This document shows positions 18,116-27,290 of a stretch of DNA of 64,000 bases, in pieces; position 1 is the stretch's first letter; every line of letters starts with the position of its first letter. Location: positions 1,488,001 through 1,552,000 of the forward strand of contig NZ_CP008849.1 of the NCBI RefSeq assembly GCF_000730385.1, written 5' to 3'. The stretch is from Alteromonas australica. Its GTDB lineage: Bacteria; Pseudomonadota; Gammaproteobacteria; Enterobacterales; Alteromonadaceae. The notes under the pieces are model-generated. The model searched no databases, was not told the origin of the DNA, and worked only from the letters and a program-made list of their open reading frames with translations. The translations under genes and the position numbers were made by a program.

Positions 18116-18140
18116 AAAAAGGCTCCAACTGGAGCCTTTA
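18116..18140 (-). terminator. Terminator after asd
   Basis: Stem AAAGGCTCC / GGAGCCTTT with loop AACT and flanking A and T runs, 10 bp past the asd stop on the minus strand. Confidence 0.88.
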
Positions 18141-18149
18141 TAAGAACAA

Positions 18150-19271
18150 CTATTTACCAAGTATAATGCGTAGCATCCGGCGAAGAGGCTCGGCAGCACC
18201 CCATAACAGCTGATCGCCAACGGTAAAGGCAGAAATGTATTCCGGGCCCATCGTTAATTTACGAATACGCCCTACGGGAATGGACAAGGTCCCCGTGACT
18301 TTCGCTGGCGTTAGCTCTTCCATGGTGGCATTTCTATCGTTAGGTATGACTTTCACCCATTCGTTGTGTTCAGCAAGTAAGGTTTCAATTTCTTCAACCG
18401 AAAGGTCTTGCTTTAATTTCAAGGTAATGGCCTGACTATGACAACGCATGGCGCCTACACGCACACAAATACCGTCGATAGGTACGGGGCTCTCAGTTAC
18501 GCCTAAAATTTTGTTTGCTTCCGCCTGTGCCTTCCATTCCTCACGACTTTGCCCAGAAGGTAACTGGGTATCAATATACGGAATAAGACTGCCGGCTAAA
18601 GGAACGCCAAACTGATCGCTTGGGTAGTCGTCGCTGCGAATAAATTCGGCAACTTGCTGGTCTATATCCAATATCGCCGTGGCAGGGTCATCGACTTTAT
18701 CTTTTACAGCTGAGTGAATGGCACCCATTTGGCTGATGAGTTCACGCATATGCTTAGCACCTGAGCCAGAAGCCGCTTGGTAGGTCATGGGTGACGCCCA
18801 TTCAACCAAGTCTTTTTCAAATAAGCCACCTAGCGCCATAAGCATAAGTGAAACCGTGCAATTGCCTCCAACAAAAGTGCGCACACCTTGTTCTATGCCA
18901 TGCTTAATTTCGTTACCGTTAACAGGGTCAAGGACAATAATCGCATCATCAGCCATGCGCAGTGCCGACGCTGCATCAATCCAATAGCCCTTCCAACCAG
19001 CATCACGCAGTTTTGCGTAAACGGCTTTAGTGTAGTCACCACCTTGACAGGTAATAATAATATCTTGCTGACTAAGTGCTGCAATATCAAAGGCGTCTTC
19101 TAATACACCTGCCTGGGCTCCGGCAATATCAGGTGCAGGTAACCCTTTTTGCGAGGTGGTGAAAAATGTGGGTTCAATGTGGGCAAAATCTTGCTCTTCT
19201 TGCATTCGTTGCATTAACACAGAGCCAACCATACCGCGCCAGCCCACTAAACCTACTTTTTGTTGAGACAT
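18150..19271 (-). CDS. asd: Aspartate-semialdehyde dehydrogenase
   Basis: 373 aa, cytoplasmic. Reduces aspartyl phosphate to the semialdehyde, the branch point to lysine/diaminopimelate, threonine and methionine. It has the N-terminal NADP motif [18 protein letters not shown] as in E. coli Asd, catalytic Cys138 in GGNCTVSL, and the His in RCHSQA near residue 278. Single gene with its own terminator. The roughly 300-bp upstream gap holds a leader hairpin candidate but no recognisable lysine riboswitch. Confidence 0.96.
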   Translation of the reverse strand: MSQQKVGLVGWRGMVGSVLMQRMQEEQDFAHIEPTFFTTSQKGLPAPDIAGAQAGVLEDAFDIAALSQQDIIITCQGGDYTKAVYAKLRDAGWKGYWIDAASALRMADDAIIVLDPVNGNEIKHGIEQGVRTFVGGNCTVSLMLMALGGLFEKDLVEWASPMTYQAASGSGAKHMRELISQMGAIHSAVKDKVDDPATAILDIDQQVAEFIRSDDYPSDQFGVPLAGSLIPYIDTQLPSGQSREEWKAQAEANKILGVTESPVPIDGICVRVGAMRCHSQAITLKLKQDLSVEEIETLLAEHNEWVKVIPNDRNATMEELTPAKVTGTLSIPVGRIRKLTMGPEYISAFTVGDQLLWGAAEPLRRMLRIILGK

Positions 19272-19575
19272 TAACTTAGAAACCTTCTTTCAACGTAAAC
19301 CTATGTATGTTGGTGCAAACCTGAGAATCAAAAAAAGCGCACCAACGCTATGCCTGTCGCATTATTTTTATGCATGCAGTCTATAAATAAATTAATACGC
19401 TGGCTAGACGCTTTTTATAAATATTCCTTTGAGGATATAAGTGAATGTGAAAGTTGCTTGGATTATAAAGTATTCGTTGAAACTGCTTCTTTAATACGTC
19501 TTATTATGTTCCATTTAGTGTGTTGATAAACTGCTGGCATTGGTTCTTTGACAACAAACATGGTTTCTCTTGCCT
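19272..19575. other. Divergent gap between asd and the LLM oxidoreductase gene
   Basis: No gene. GTTGGTGC (19309-19316) and GCACCAAC (19339-19346) form an 8-bp stem with a 22-nt loop, 38-75 nt before the asd start on the minus strand, hence possibly in the asd mRNA leader. The rest is AT-rich and presumably holds both promoters. Confidence 0.45.
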
Positions 19576-20592
19576 ATGACTTCATCTACAAACACAACAG
19601 GGTTCGCTGCATTTAATCGTGGGTTTTCTACTACATTTAATGAAAACGCGATGACATTAGGCTTAGTTGTGCCTATTGAGTCTTATCCGTATGGGCCAGT
19701 GCCTACCATGCAAGAGCACATTGAAAGGGTGCAGTTGGCAGAACAACTAGGGTTTAAAGCCGTTTGGTTGCGAGACGTGTTATTTAATGTGCCTTCATTT
19801 GGGGATGCAGGGCAGGTATTTGACCCCTTTGTTTATCTCGGTGCGTTGTCCGTTGCCAGTAAAGACATTGCGTTGGGGGTTGCCTCATTAGTCTTGCCCC
19901 AGCGCCACGCTGCACAGGTAGCGAAAGCCGCAGCAAGCGTTGATGTGTTAAGTGACGGACGCTTGTTACTAGGCGTTGCCTCTGGCGACAGGCCAGAAGA
20001 ATATCCTGCAATTAATCGGGGTTTCGACGACAGGGGCGAGCGCTTTCGCGACAGCATTGAATATATTCGTCTGGCGTTAAAAGGGGTCGGACAGATTGAG
20101 AATAGCTTTGGTAAACTCGATGGTTCGCTAGATCTTCTACCGAAGCCCACAAAAGGGGGATTTCCCATGTTAATTACCGGTGGGTCTCAGCAAACTCCGA
20201 ATTGGGGAGCCAAACATCTAGATGGCTTAATTACTTACCCGCGAAGCCCCAAAATTCAAGGGCACGTTATTGAAAGCTTCAGAAGCCGAGTGAGTGAGGT
20301 GTGTCGTTACAATAAGCCTGTAATGCAACCTTTGTACATTGACATAGAAGCACAGGATGACGCCCCCATTTCACCTATACATTTAGGTGTGAGATGTGGC
20401 GTGAACGCCCTTCTTTCTTATCTTAAATCACTGGAGGCCTGTGGCGTAAATCATGTGGCGTTTAACTTAAGGTTTAATCGAGCAAACGTTGAGGACACAC
20501 TGGCGAAACTCGCCGAAGTTGTGTTGCCTCATTTTACTATTCACACTGAGTCAGGCCAGGCATTAACCAGTTGCCAAGGAGCAAACGCATGA
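19576..20592 (+). CDS. LLM class (luciferase-like) flavin oxidoreductase
   Basis: 338 aa from ATG 19576. TIM-barrel bacterial luciferase-like monooxygenase features: LGLVVPIESYPYGP, AEQLGFKAVWLRDV, LVLPQRHAAQVAKAAASVD, SDGRLLLGVASGDRPEEY, then the LITGGSQQTPNWGAKHLDG segment. Expected to use reduced FMN or F420-like cofactor; substrate unknown. The Shine-Dalgarno is weak, so the start is uncertain; a TTG lies two codons upstream. Its stop overlaps the next SDR gene by ATGA, so the two are translationally coupled. Confidence 0.85.
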   Translation: MTSSTNTTGFAAFNRGFSTTFNENAMTLGLVVPIESYPYGPVPTMQEHIERVQLAEQLGFKAVWLRDVLFNVPSFGDAGQVFDPFVYLGALSVASKDIALGVASLVLPQRHAAQVAKAAASVDVLSDGRLLLGVASGDRPEEYPAINRGFDDRGERFRDSIEYIRLALKGVGQIENSFGKLDGSLDLLPKPTKGGFPMLITGGSQQTPNWGAKHLDGLITYPRSPKIQGHVIESFRSRVSEVCRYNKPVMQPLYIDIEAQDDAPISPIHLGVRCGVNALLSYLKSLEACGVNHVAFNLRFNRANVEDTLAKLAEVVLPHFTIHTESGQALTSCQGANA

Positions 20593-21431
20593 AAACAATT
20601 TTAATCACAGGGGCAACCGATGGTATAGGCCTTGAAACTGCCAAGATGCTTGCACAAAAAGGGCACCATATTCTGTTGCATGGTCGAAGTGCTGACAAGC
20701 TACACAAGGTGAAGCAGATGCTAATGGATGAGTATGCTAAGCCCGAACAAGAAGGCCAGCTGGGTTCATTAAATGTGTCAACGCTGTGTGCGGATTTAAG
20801 TCGCTTCGCCGACTTGCGGGGACTCGTTAATGAGATAAAAAGTAGTGTGTCGCAGCTAGATGTTATTATCAATAACGCTGGGGTATTTGTCACGTCAAAC
20901 CCCACCACAGGTGAGGGGTTAGATGTACGTTTCATGGTGAATACGCTGTCTCCTTATGTGCTTTCCACTGAGCTTCTCTCTTTAATGCCTGAAGATGGGC
21001 GTGTGATTAATGTATCGTCGGCTGCTCAAGCGCCAGTAGACGTTAACCTTGTGGGCGCACCGCCAAGCTTAAGCGATGGTTTAGCTTATGCCCAAAGTAA
21101 GCTAGCCCTTACCATGTTCACCCAATTTTTAGGTGAAAAATACAGTGAAACTGGGCCTAGCTTTATTAGCGTGAACCCTAAATCCTTACTAGGCAGTAAA
21201 ATGGTAAAAGAAGCGTACGGCATTGCAGGTGGCAACCTTAAAGAGGGCGCTGAAATATTTGTCAAAGCCGCATTGCACGATGATTTTGCCAAGGTAAAAG
21301 GCGCTTATTTTGATAATGATGCGGGTCGGTTCGCTGCGCCTCACGTGTTTGGACGAAGCAAAGAAAATCAGGCTGCATTGATATCGAGTCTTCACGCCGT
21401 GTTAGATAAACACTACGTGGAAGCCACTTAA
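20589..21431 (+). CDS. SDR family NAD(P)-dependent oxidoreductase
   Basis: 280 aa. Rossmann motif TGATDGIG near the N-terminus, NNAG, and the catalytic Tyr-Lys in YAQSK. The start ATG 20589 overlaps the LLM stop (ATGA), with AAGGAG eight bases before it inside the upstream gene; the longer frame from 20571 is not needed. The tight LLM-SDR coupling suggests sequential steps on one substrate, possibly a flavin-dependent oxidation followed by a keto/hydroxy conversion (inference). Confidence 0.9.
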   Translation: MKTILITGATDGIGLETAKMLAQKGHHILLHGRSADKLHKVKQMLMDEYAKPEQEGQLGSLNVSTLCADLSRFADLRGLVNEIKSSVSQLDVIINNAGVFVTSNPTTGEGLDVRFMVNTLSPYVLSTELLSLMPEDGRVINVSSAAQAPVDVNLVGAPPSLSDGLAYAQSKLALTMFTQFLGEKYSETGPSFISVNPKSLLGSKMVKEAYGIAGGNLKEGAEIFVKAALHDDFAKVKGAYFDNDAGRFAAPHVFGRSKENQAALISSLHAVLDKHYVEAT

Positions 21432-21469
21432 CACAGAGTGTGATTGTTGTTGCTTATTTGTAGGGAAAA

Positions 21470-21494
21470 GGGCGTGCACAGGCACGCGTTTTTT
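21470..21494 (+). terminator. Terminator after the LLM-SDR operon
   Basis: GCGTGC / GCACGC stem with loop ACAG then T6, about 40 bp past the SDR stop. Confidence 0.75.
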
Positions 21495-21723
21495 CCGAAG
21501 GTCCTCTTATCCTGTCTGTTCTTATCGACTAACCTTGATAAAATCTCCGACTGTAAAATTTTCCGTTATATTGTAATTCTGCTATTCATACAATCTTTAC
21601 ACTTGAATAAGTTAATGATTTAAATGGTTTTTTAATGTGGAATTGTCCTTGCTGATATGTTGCAAACATAACATTCATTCATTGCGTTATGTGTGTTCTA
21701 TTTTTGACCAACAAGGATTTATC

Positions 21724-23790
21724 ATGGCTGAATCATTTAAGTACAATGGAAATAAAGGACAAGGCGGCGAGCTTCATCAAAAGGCGGGAGATGACTACCC
21801 TACAATGACGACGGCGCAAGGATGCCCGGTTCACGACGATCAAAATTCATTGAAGGCGGGCACTCGAGGTCCCACAACGATGGAAGATCACGTTATGCGA
21901 GAAAAGATCTTTCATTTCGACCATGAAAGAATTCCTGAACGGGTAGTGCATGCCAGAGGTTATGGGGCACATGGCTATTTCGAAACCTACGAGTCACTGT
22001 CTGACATTACTTGTGCTGATATTTTCCAAACCAAAGGTAAAAAAACACCGGTATTTACACGATTCTCCACGGTAGCAGGTAACCAAGGTTCACCAGATTT
22101 AGCCCGTGACGTGCGAGGCTTTGCGGTAAAATTTTATACGCAAGAAGGTAATTGGGATCTTGTCGGTAATAATATCCCGGTTTTCTTTATTCAAGACGCC
22201 ATCAAATTTCCCGACCTTATTCATTCAGCCAAACAAGAACCTGACCGCGGCTTCCCGCAGGCACAAACCGCTCACGACAATTTTTGGGATTTCTGCAGCC
22301 TAAGCCCAGAGTCAACGCATATGTTGATGTGGGCAATGTCAGACCGCGCTATCCCACGTTCTTTCCGCTTTATGGAAGGATTCGGTGTGCACACCTTTAA
22401 GTTAATCAATGCCAAAGGCGAAATGAAGTACGTGAAGTTTCATTGGAAGCCAAAACAAGGTTTACAATCGGTAGTGTGGAATGAGGCACTGAAAATAAAC
22501 GGTGCAGATCCTGATTTTCACCGCCGAGATTTGTGGAATGCTATTCTTGCAGGTGATTTCCCTGAGTGGGAATTGGGCATGCAGGTATTCGATCAAGAAT
22601 TTGCAGATAACTTTGAGTTTGATGTGCTTGATGCCACCAAACTGATACCCGAAGAGCAAGTCCCCGTAAAAATCGTGGGTAAAATGGTACTTAACAAGGT
22701 GGTAGATAATTTCTTTGCAGAAACGGAGCAAGTGGCATTTTGTACCCAAAATATAGTGCCAGGCATTGATTTTACTAACGACCCATTACTGCAGGGGCGG
22801 AATTTTTCTTACCTGGACACCCAACTTAAGCGCTTAGGTAGTACTAACTTTACGCACTTGCCTATTAATGCGCCTAAATGCCCTATGCGACATTTCCAGC
22901 AAGATGGTCACATGGCTATGCATAATCCAAAGGGGCGAGCGAATTACGAGCCCAACTCTTGGGCAGGGGATGAAAATAACCCTCGAGCGTGCCCTGAACA
23001 CGGTTTTAAATCTCATCATGAAGAGGTTATGGGTGAAAAGGTACGTCATCGTTCAGAAACCTTTGCTGATCACTATAGCCAGGCGCGCCAGTTCTACATT
23101 AGTCAAACGGAGACGGAGCAAATGCATATGCGTGATGCTTTCGCATTCGAGTTGTCGAAAGTCGAGCATTTGCCTATTCGTGAGCGTATGGTGTCCCACT
23201 TGTTAAATGTGGACAAATCACTGGCAGAAGGCGTTGCCGAAGCCCTTGGCTTAGCTGAAATGCCCGAACCTGCTGAAGCAGCGATGTCTACCCGTGACGA
23301 CCTACCAGCTTCTGATGCGTTAAGTATTTTAAAAAATGCGCCTCAAACCTTTAAAGGCAGAAAATTAGGTATCTTAGTCAGTGACGATTTAGACGGCAGT
23401 ATTTTGGAAAATGTCACCGCGGCATTAGACAGTGAAGGTGCCATGTATGAAGTTGTGGCGCCGCAAATTGGTGGTGTCACCTGTGATAAAGGTAAGAAGG
23501 TTGACGCGCAGCAAAAAGTGGATGGTGGCCCATCGGTACTTTATGACGCCGTCCTTCTGCTCGTCTCTGAAAAGGGTGCCAATATGCTTGCTGAAAAGCC
23601 TGAAGCAAAAGATTTCGTTTCGGACGCTTTTGCCCATAACAAGTTCATTGGCTACACCCAGTCGGCGCTGCCATTAATTAAAGCCACAGGGCTTGAGAGT
23701 AAAATGGACGATGGCTTTATTAATCTTGAAAACGTCAGCGCTGATGAGTTTGTCGGTTCATTGCGTAATATTCGTTTCTGGCAACGATGA
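21724..23790 (+). CDS. katE: Large-subunit (clade 2) catalase
   Basis: 688 aa from ATG 21724, preceded by AAGGA; the frame upstream to 21637 is not needed. Dismutates hydrogen peroxide. Catalytic His76 (VVHARG) and Asn149 (VGNN), proximal haem ligand Tyr363 (FSYLDTQ); the 76/149/363 spacing equals 128/201/415 of E. coli HPII. The C-terminal region from about 570 ([13 protein letters not shown]) is the DJ-1/PfpI-like flavodoxin fold typical of large catalases. The 292-bp upstream gap shows no OxyR site I can define. Confidence 0.95.
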   Translation: MAESFKYNGNKGQGGELHQKAGDDYPTMTTAQGCPVHDDQNSLKAGTRGPTTMEDHVMREKIFHFDHERIPERVVHARGYGAHGYFETYESLSDITCADIFQTKGKKTPVFTRFSTVAGNQGSPDLARDVRGFAVKFYTQEGNWDLVGNNIPVFFIQDAIKFPDLIHSAKQEPDRGFPQAQTAHDNFWDFCSLSPESTHMLMWAMSDRAIPRSFRFMEGFGVHTFKLINAKGEMKYVKFHWKPKQGLQSVVWNEALKINGADPDFHRRDLWNAILAGDFPEWELGMQVFDQEFADNFEFDVLDATKLIPEEQVPVKIVGKMVLNKVVDNFFAETEQVAFCTQNIVPGIDFTNDPLLQGRNFSYLDTQLKRLGSTNFTHLPINAPKCPMRHFQQDGHMAMHNPKGRANYEPNSWAGDENNPRACPEHGFKSHHEEVMGEKVRHRSETFADHYSQARQFYISQTETEQMHMRDAFAFELSKVEHLPIRERMVSHLLNVDKSLAEGVAEALGLAEMPEPAEAAMSTRDDLPASDALSILKNAPQTFKGRKLGILVSDDLDGSILENVTAALDSEGAMYEVVAPQIGGVTCDKGKKVDAQQKVDGGPSVLYDAVLLLVSEKGANMLAEKPEAKDFVSDAFAHNKFIGYTQSALPLIKATGLESKMDDGFINLENVSADEFVGSLRNIRFWQR

Positions 23791-23842
23791 GTCATCCGCC
23801 AGTAAACCCTTATTAGCTAGGGTTTACTGCCATCAGTGAGAC

Positions 23843-23871
23843 AAGGAGCGCACTTTTTGTGCGCTCCTTTT
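23843..23871 (+). terminator. Terminator after katE
   Basis: AAGGAGCGCAC / GTGCGCTCCTT stem with a T5 loop and trailing T run. A second perfect 11-bp hairpin, CAGTAAACCCT / AGGGTTTACTG (23800-23829), lies just before it, making a tandem arrangement. Confidence 0.88.
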
Positions 23872-24015
23872 AGTATGAGTAGAGCAGCAATCAACTGACG
23901 TAATTCAGTATAGAATGCGTAAAGATGTCAGTGACGAAAACTTATTGCTCACCTCATTGGTTAAAAGGCTATACTATTTACTCCTGTTTTAGGTTGTTAA
24001 TAATCAGAGGGATAC

Positions 24016-24576
24016 ATGCAGTACGATTCAGCAACAAAGTTTTCACCCGTGACGCTTCTACTTCATTGGGTGGTTGGGTTAACCATAATAGGTATGCTCG
24101 CAACCGGCATTTATATGGCCGAAGAGGGCGTGTATTCGCTATTCCCTATTCATAAAGCAACGGGCTTTATTTTGCTGTTCGTGGCATTAGCACGTGTAGT
24201 CTGGCGTATGAAAAATGGTTGGCCTACACCGGCAGGTCAATATGCCAGTTGGGAGCACACTTTGGCGACGGTGGTGCACTGGGTATTGATTGTAAGTACC
24301 TTACTTATGCCCATTTCCGGATTAATGGGGTCCGTGCTTGGCGGCCATGGGTTGGACGTATTTGGTTTGGAAATTTTTGCGCCTAATTTTAGTGTCGAAG
24401 ATCCTGAGAAAACCTTACCCATAAACTACGCGCTGTCTAAGCTAGGTTCGGCTATTCACTTTTATTTAGGTTATACCCTTATTGCAGCGTTAGTGCTGCA
24501 TATTGCCGGTGCGCTTAAACATCACTTGGTGGACAAAGACGGTACGTTAAAGCGCATGCTAGGTAAGCAAATTTAG
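24016..24576 (+). CDS. Cytochrome b561 family protein
   Basis: 186 aa, four membrane spans with haem-ligand histidines: LLHWVVG near residue 17, FPIHKATG, and a C-terminal HIAGALKHH. Bacterial CybB-like di-haem b-type cytochrome of the inner membrane; in E. coli CybB acts as a superoxide:ubiquinone oxidoreductase. Located between the catalase and a LysR gene, so an oxidative-stress role is plausible (inference). Confidence 0.9.
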   Translation: MQYDSATKFSPVTLLLHWVVGLTIIGMLATGIYMAEEGVYSLFPIHKATGFILLFVALARVVWRMKNGWPTPAGQYASWEHTLATVVHWVLIVSTLLMPISGLMGSVLGGHGLDVFGLEIFAPNFSVEDPEKTLPINYALSKLGSAIHFYLGYTLIAALVLHIAGALKHHLVDKDGTLKRMLGKQI

Positions 24577-24674
24577 CCAGCGTGTGATAAATTTATCCAA
24601 TGTATGAAAGGGTAAGTAAGGGGTAAAATGGGGCTTCATCCAGTTCTATTGATACCCCTTAATGTCTCCCCACT

Positions 24675-25580
24675 TCAGTCAAGAAGTGCCTTATCCCAAT
24701 AAGGTGTGCCTTTAAATCGCTCAATAAGAAAGTCGATAAACAAGCGTACTTTAGGCGCAAGTAGACGATTACTAGGATAGACTGCCCAAAGCGCACTTTG
24801 GGAGGCTAAAGGGGTATCTTTTAGCACCTGAATTAATCGCCCATCTTTCAGGTAAGGGTAACTGCACCAGGTGGCGGTTAATGTTAGCCCGTTTCCCGCA
24901 ATACATGCGTCTCGAACCGCTTCTCCATTGTCCATTCTCAAACGGTTCTTCGGCTTAATGCCTACTACGCCTTGGGGCGTTTTAAATTCCCAGGTTTCAA
25001 GCCCCGTTAAATTGACCGCAGCATGATTTTTAAGTTCGTGAATACTGCTAGGCTCGCCGTATTTTTTGATATAATCAGGTGAGGCTGCAATTACCCGTTT
25101 ATCCTCGGCCAGTTTTCTGGCGTGCAGATTCGAGTCTTTAAGTTCAGCATTTCGAATGGCGACATCAAAACCGCCTTCAACCACATCTAAAATACTGTCG
25201 CTAAACCGAAAATCTATATTTAAGTCGGGGTAGCGCGATAAAAACTCGTCCATGGCGGGGACTAAATGCATACGTCCAAAAGATGCCGGCGCGGTCACCC
25301 TTAAGGTACCCTGTGGTGTATCTGCCCCCACACCCACCGCCGCCTGCGCAACTTCAATGCTGGTAAGCACCTCTTCCGCGTGGGGCAGGAAGACCTTTCC
25401 TTCGTCGGTTAATGAAACCTTGCGGGTGGTTCTATGGATAAGTCGCACGCCCAATGTCTCTTCTAATTTGTTGATATGCGCGCTAGCAACGGCGGGAGAA
25501 ATATTCAGCTCACGACCCGCCACACTAATGTTGTGGGTGTTAGCAATGCGAGCAAATAACTTGAGATGGTCGATATTCAT
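24675..25580 (-). CDS. LysR family transcriptional regulator
   Basis: 301 aa. N-terminal winged HTH (about 1-60; MNIDHLKLFARIANTHNISV) and a substrate-binding domain from about 87. ATG 25580 is chosen over the TTG four codons upstream. It is divergent from the quinone oxidoreductase-like gene across a 108-bp gap holding a dyad, the usual LysR layout for control of the neighbour and of itself. Similar to the subgroup that regulates quinone or aldehyde reductases. Confidence 0.92.
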   Translation of the reverse strand: MNIDHLKLFARIANTHNISVAGRELNISPAVASAHINKLEETLGVRLIHRTTRKVSLTDEGKVFLPHAEEVLTSIEVAQAAVGVGADTPQGTLRVTAPASFGRMHLVPAMDEFLSRYPDLNIDFRFSDSILDVVEGGFDVAIRNAELKDSNLHARKLAEDKRVIAASPDYIKKYGEPSSIHELKNHAAVNLTGLETWEFKTPQGVVGIKPKNRLRMDNGEAVRDACIAGNGLTLTATWCSYPYLKDGRLIQVLKDTPLASQSALWAVYPSNRLLAPKVRLFIDFLIERFKGTPYWDKALLD

Positions 25581-25599
25581 GTCAATTATCAATAAAACC

Positions 25600-25620
25600 T
25601 ATAAACAGAATGTGTTTATA
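25600..25620. promoter_or_regulatory. Candidate LysR operator
   Basis: Perfect dyad TATAAAC-N7-GTTTATA in the 108-bp gap between lysR and the divergent oxidoreductase. It fits the T-N11-A interrupted dyad of LysR regulators and lies 20 bp upstream of the lysR start. Confidence 0.55.
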
Positions 25621-25688
25621 CCCTAATTATCATGTGGCTGGCTAGTGTCTATGATAGTACCTGAACTTACTTCAACGAGGCGAACCCT

Positions 25689-26678
25689 ATGAAAGCGACA
25701 ATTATTGAAGATTTTGGCGGCACAGACGTATTTACATCCGCAGAACTTGAAAAACCGAATGTTAAGCCTGGGCATGTAGTGGTAAAGGTTGCAGCCACTA
25801 GTGTTAATACAATAGATATGATGATTCGACAAATGGGCACAGACTTACCTTTTGCACCTGCTTTACCAGGTGTGCTGGGCATGGATTTCGCCGGTGTTAT
25901 TGACCAAGTTGGAGAAGGCGTAACACGCTTTAAGGTTGGCGATGAAGTATACGGTTGCGCCGGTGGCCTTGGTGACTTGCAGGGCGCGATGGCAGAATAC
26001 ATGCTAGCAGATGCACAGCTTATTGCTCACAAGCCTACGTCTCTTTCTATGCGTGAAGCGGCCGCCATTCCTTTAGTAGGGATTACAGCCTACGAAGGTT
26101 TAACCAGAGCACAGGCATCAGAAGGGCAATCAGTGCTGGTGCATGGTGGCGCGGGTGGCGTTGGGCATCTCGCGATTCAAATAGCGCGGTCTTTCGGTGC
26201 AAATGTTTATGCCACTGGAGGTTCTGAGGCACAGGCGGCGCTTATTGAAAAATTAGGCGCCACGTATATCGATTACCGAAATGAAGAAGTGTCAGACTAC
26301 GTACAAGCCCATACACAAGGTAAAGGCTTTGATGTGGTATACGACACCGTGGGTGGGCCGAACTTACAAAACTCTTTTGCTGCCGCAAAGTTAAATGGCC
26401 AAGTATCTACCACGGTTTCCTTGCTAGAGACGGACTTATCCCCGGTTCATTTCAGTGGATTAAGTTTGCATGTTATCTTCATGCTTATTCCAATGATTCA
26501 TAACCATAACCGCAGTGCCCACGGCGAAATACTCACTACACTTGCCCAGATGGCAGATGCAGGGAAATTAGCACCCGTGCTTGATAGTCAAGCATTTTCA
26601 TTGTCAGAAGCGAGCCAAGCCCACGACCGCCTCGCTAGCGGTCAGGTAATGGGTAAGGTTGTTATTAGCGTACCATAA
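25689..26678 (+). CDS. MDR family NADPH:quinone oxidoreductase-like protein
   Basis: 329 aa, zeta-crystallin-like medium-chain reductase without the structural zinc cysteines. GroES-like domain about 1-125, then the cofactor domain with HGGAGGVGHLAIQIARSFGA; the GGVG loop binds NADPH. Ribosome site ACGAGG upstream. It is probably the target of the divergent LysR and likely handles quinones, enones or aldehydes (inference). Confidence 0.9.
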   Translation: MKATIIEDFGGTDVFTSAELEKPNVKPGHVVVKVAATSVNTIDMMIRQMGTDLPFAPALPGVLGMDFAGVIDQVGEGVTRFKVGDEVYGCAGGLGDLQGAMAEYMLADAQLIAHKPTSLSMREAAAIPLVGITAYEGLTRAQASEGQSVLVHGGAGGVGHLAIQIARSFGANVYATGGSEAQAALIEKLGATYIDYRNEEVSDYVQAHTQGKGFDVVYDTVGGPNLQNSFAAAKLNGQVSTTVSLLETDLSPVHFSGLSLHVIFMLIPMIHNHNRSAHGEILTTLAQMADAGKLAPVLDSQAFSLSEASQAHDRLASGQVMGKVVISVP

Positions 26679-26724
26679 CGGTTTCTTTCCCGTCGCGCAG
26701 CCCTTGTTGGCCAACGCGCCCTTC

Positions 26725-26756
26725 GCCTGCTTACTTAATGGTAAGCAGGCATTTTT
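26725..26756 (+). terminator. Terminator after the quinone oxidoreductase
   Basis: 10-bp perfect stem GCCTGCTTAC / GTAAGCAGGC with loop TTAATG and a T5 tail. Confidence 0.85.
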
Positions 26757-26842
26757 GCGTGTGAAGACGATTCTTGCTAATTTTAATACGCGGTCACACG
26801 CATGAATCATTTATTTAGGTGCTTAAAGCAAAAGGAAGCTTC

Positions 26843-27265
26843 ATGAGCTTAGCTGAAATTATGTCTACCCGCGTGGTGAGTGTTCACTTAGACGATAGTA
26901 TTCAATCGCTAAGGGAGCTGTTCGATGCTACGGGGTTTCACCATTTATTAGTGGTGCAAAACAACCGTGTTGAAGGCATTATTTCAGACCGTGATCTGCT
27001 TAAAAATATCAGCCCGTTTGTAGATACTATCAGCGAAAAGCAAAGAGATAGAGCTACGTTAGATAGAAGGGCGCATCAAATCATGACGCGTGAAGTCATC
27101 ACCTTGTCGCCACAGCATAAAATAGTGGATGCGATTCATCTGTTCAACAATCACAAAATATCTTGTATTCCTGTTGTTAATGCCGAAAAGCAGCCAGTAG
27201 GAATGGTGTCTTGGCGGGATGTTATGGCATTTATGGAACAGCGGGTGCAGGCGAAAAAAGCCTAA
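26843..27265 (+). CDS. Two-CBS-domain protein
   Basis: 140 aa made almost entirely of a Bateman module: CBS1 about 6-65 (IMSTRVVSVHLDDSIQSL, GIISDRDLL) and CBS2 about 80-136 (IMTREVITLSPQHKI, GMVSWRDVM). Such stand-alone proteins bind adenine nucleotides and modulate a partner, unknown here. ATG 26843 is preferred to GTG 26819 because AAGGAAG lies directly before it. Confidence 0.88.
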   Translation: MSLAEIMSTRVVSVHLDDSIQSLRELFDATGFHHLLVVQNNRVEGIISDRDLLKNISPFVDTISEKQRDRATLDRRAHQIMTREVITLSPQHKIVDAIHLFNNHKISCIPVVNAEKQPVGMVSWRDVMAFMEQRVQAKKA

Positions 27266-27290
27266 CACACCGCGGTTCGTCATTCTTCTT

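Noticed and set aside
19272..19575. Lysine riboswitch upstream of asd
   Set aside because: No multi-helix core or conserved junction bases could be found, only one short stem.
23925..24155. 76-aa plus-strand frame overlapping the start of the cytochrome b561 gene
   Set aside because: Out of frame with the conserved four-span protein and without a ribosome site.
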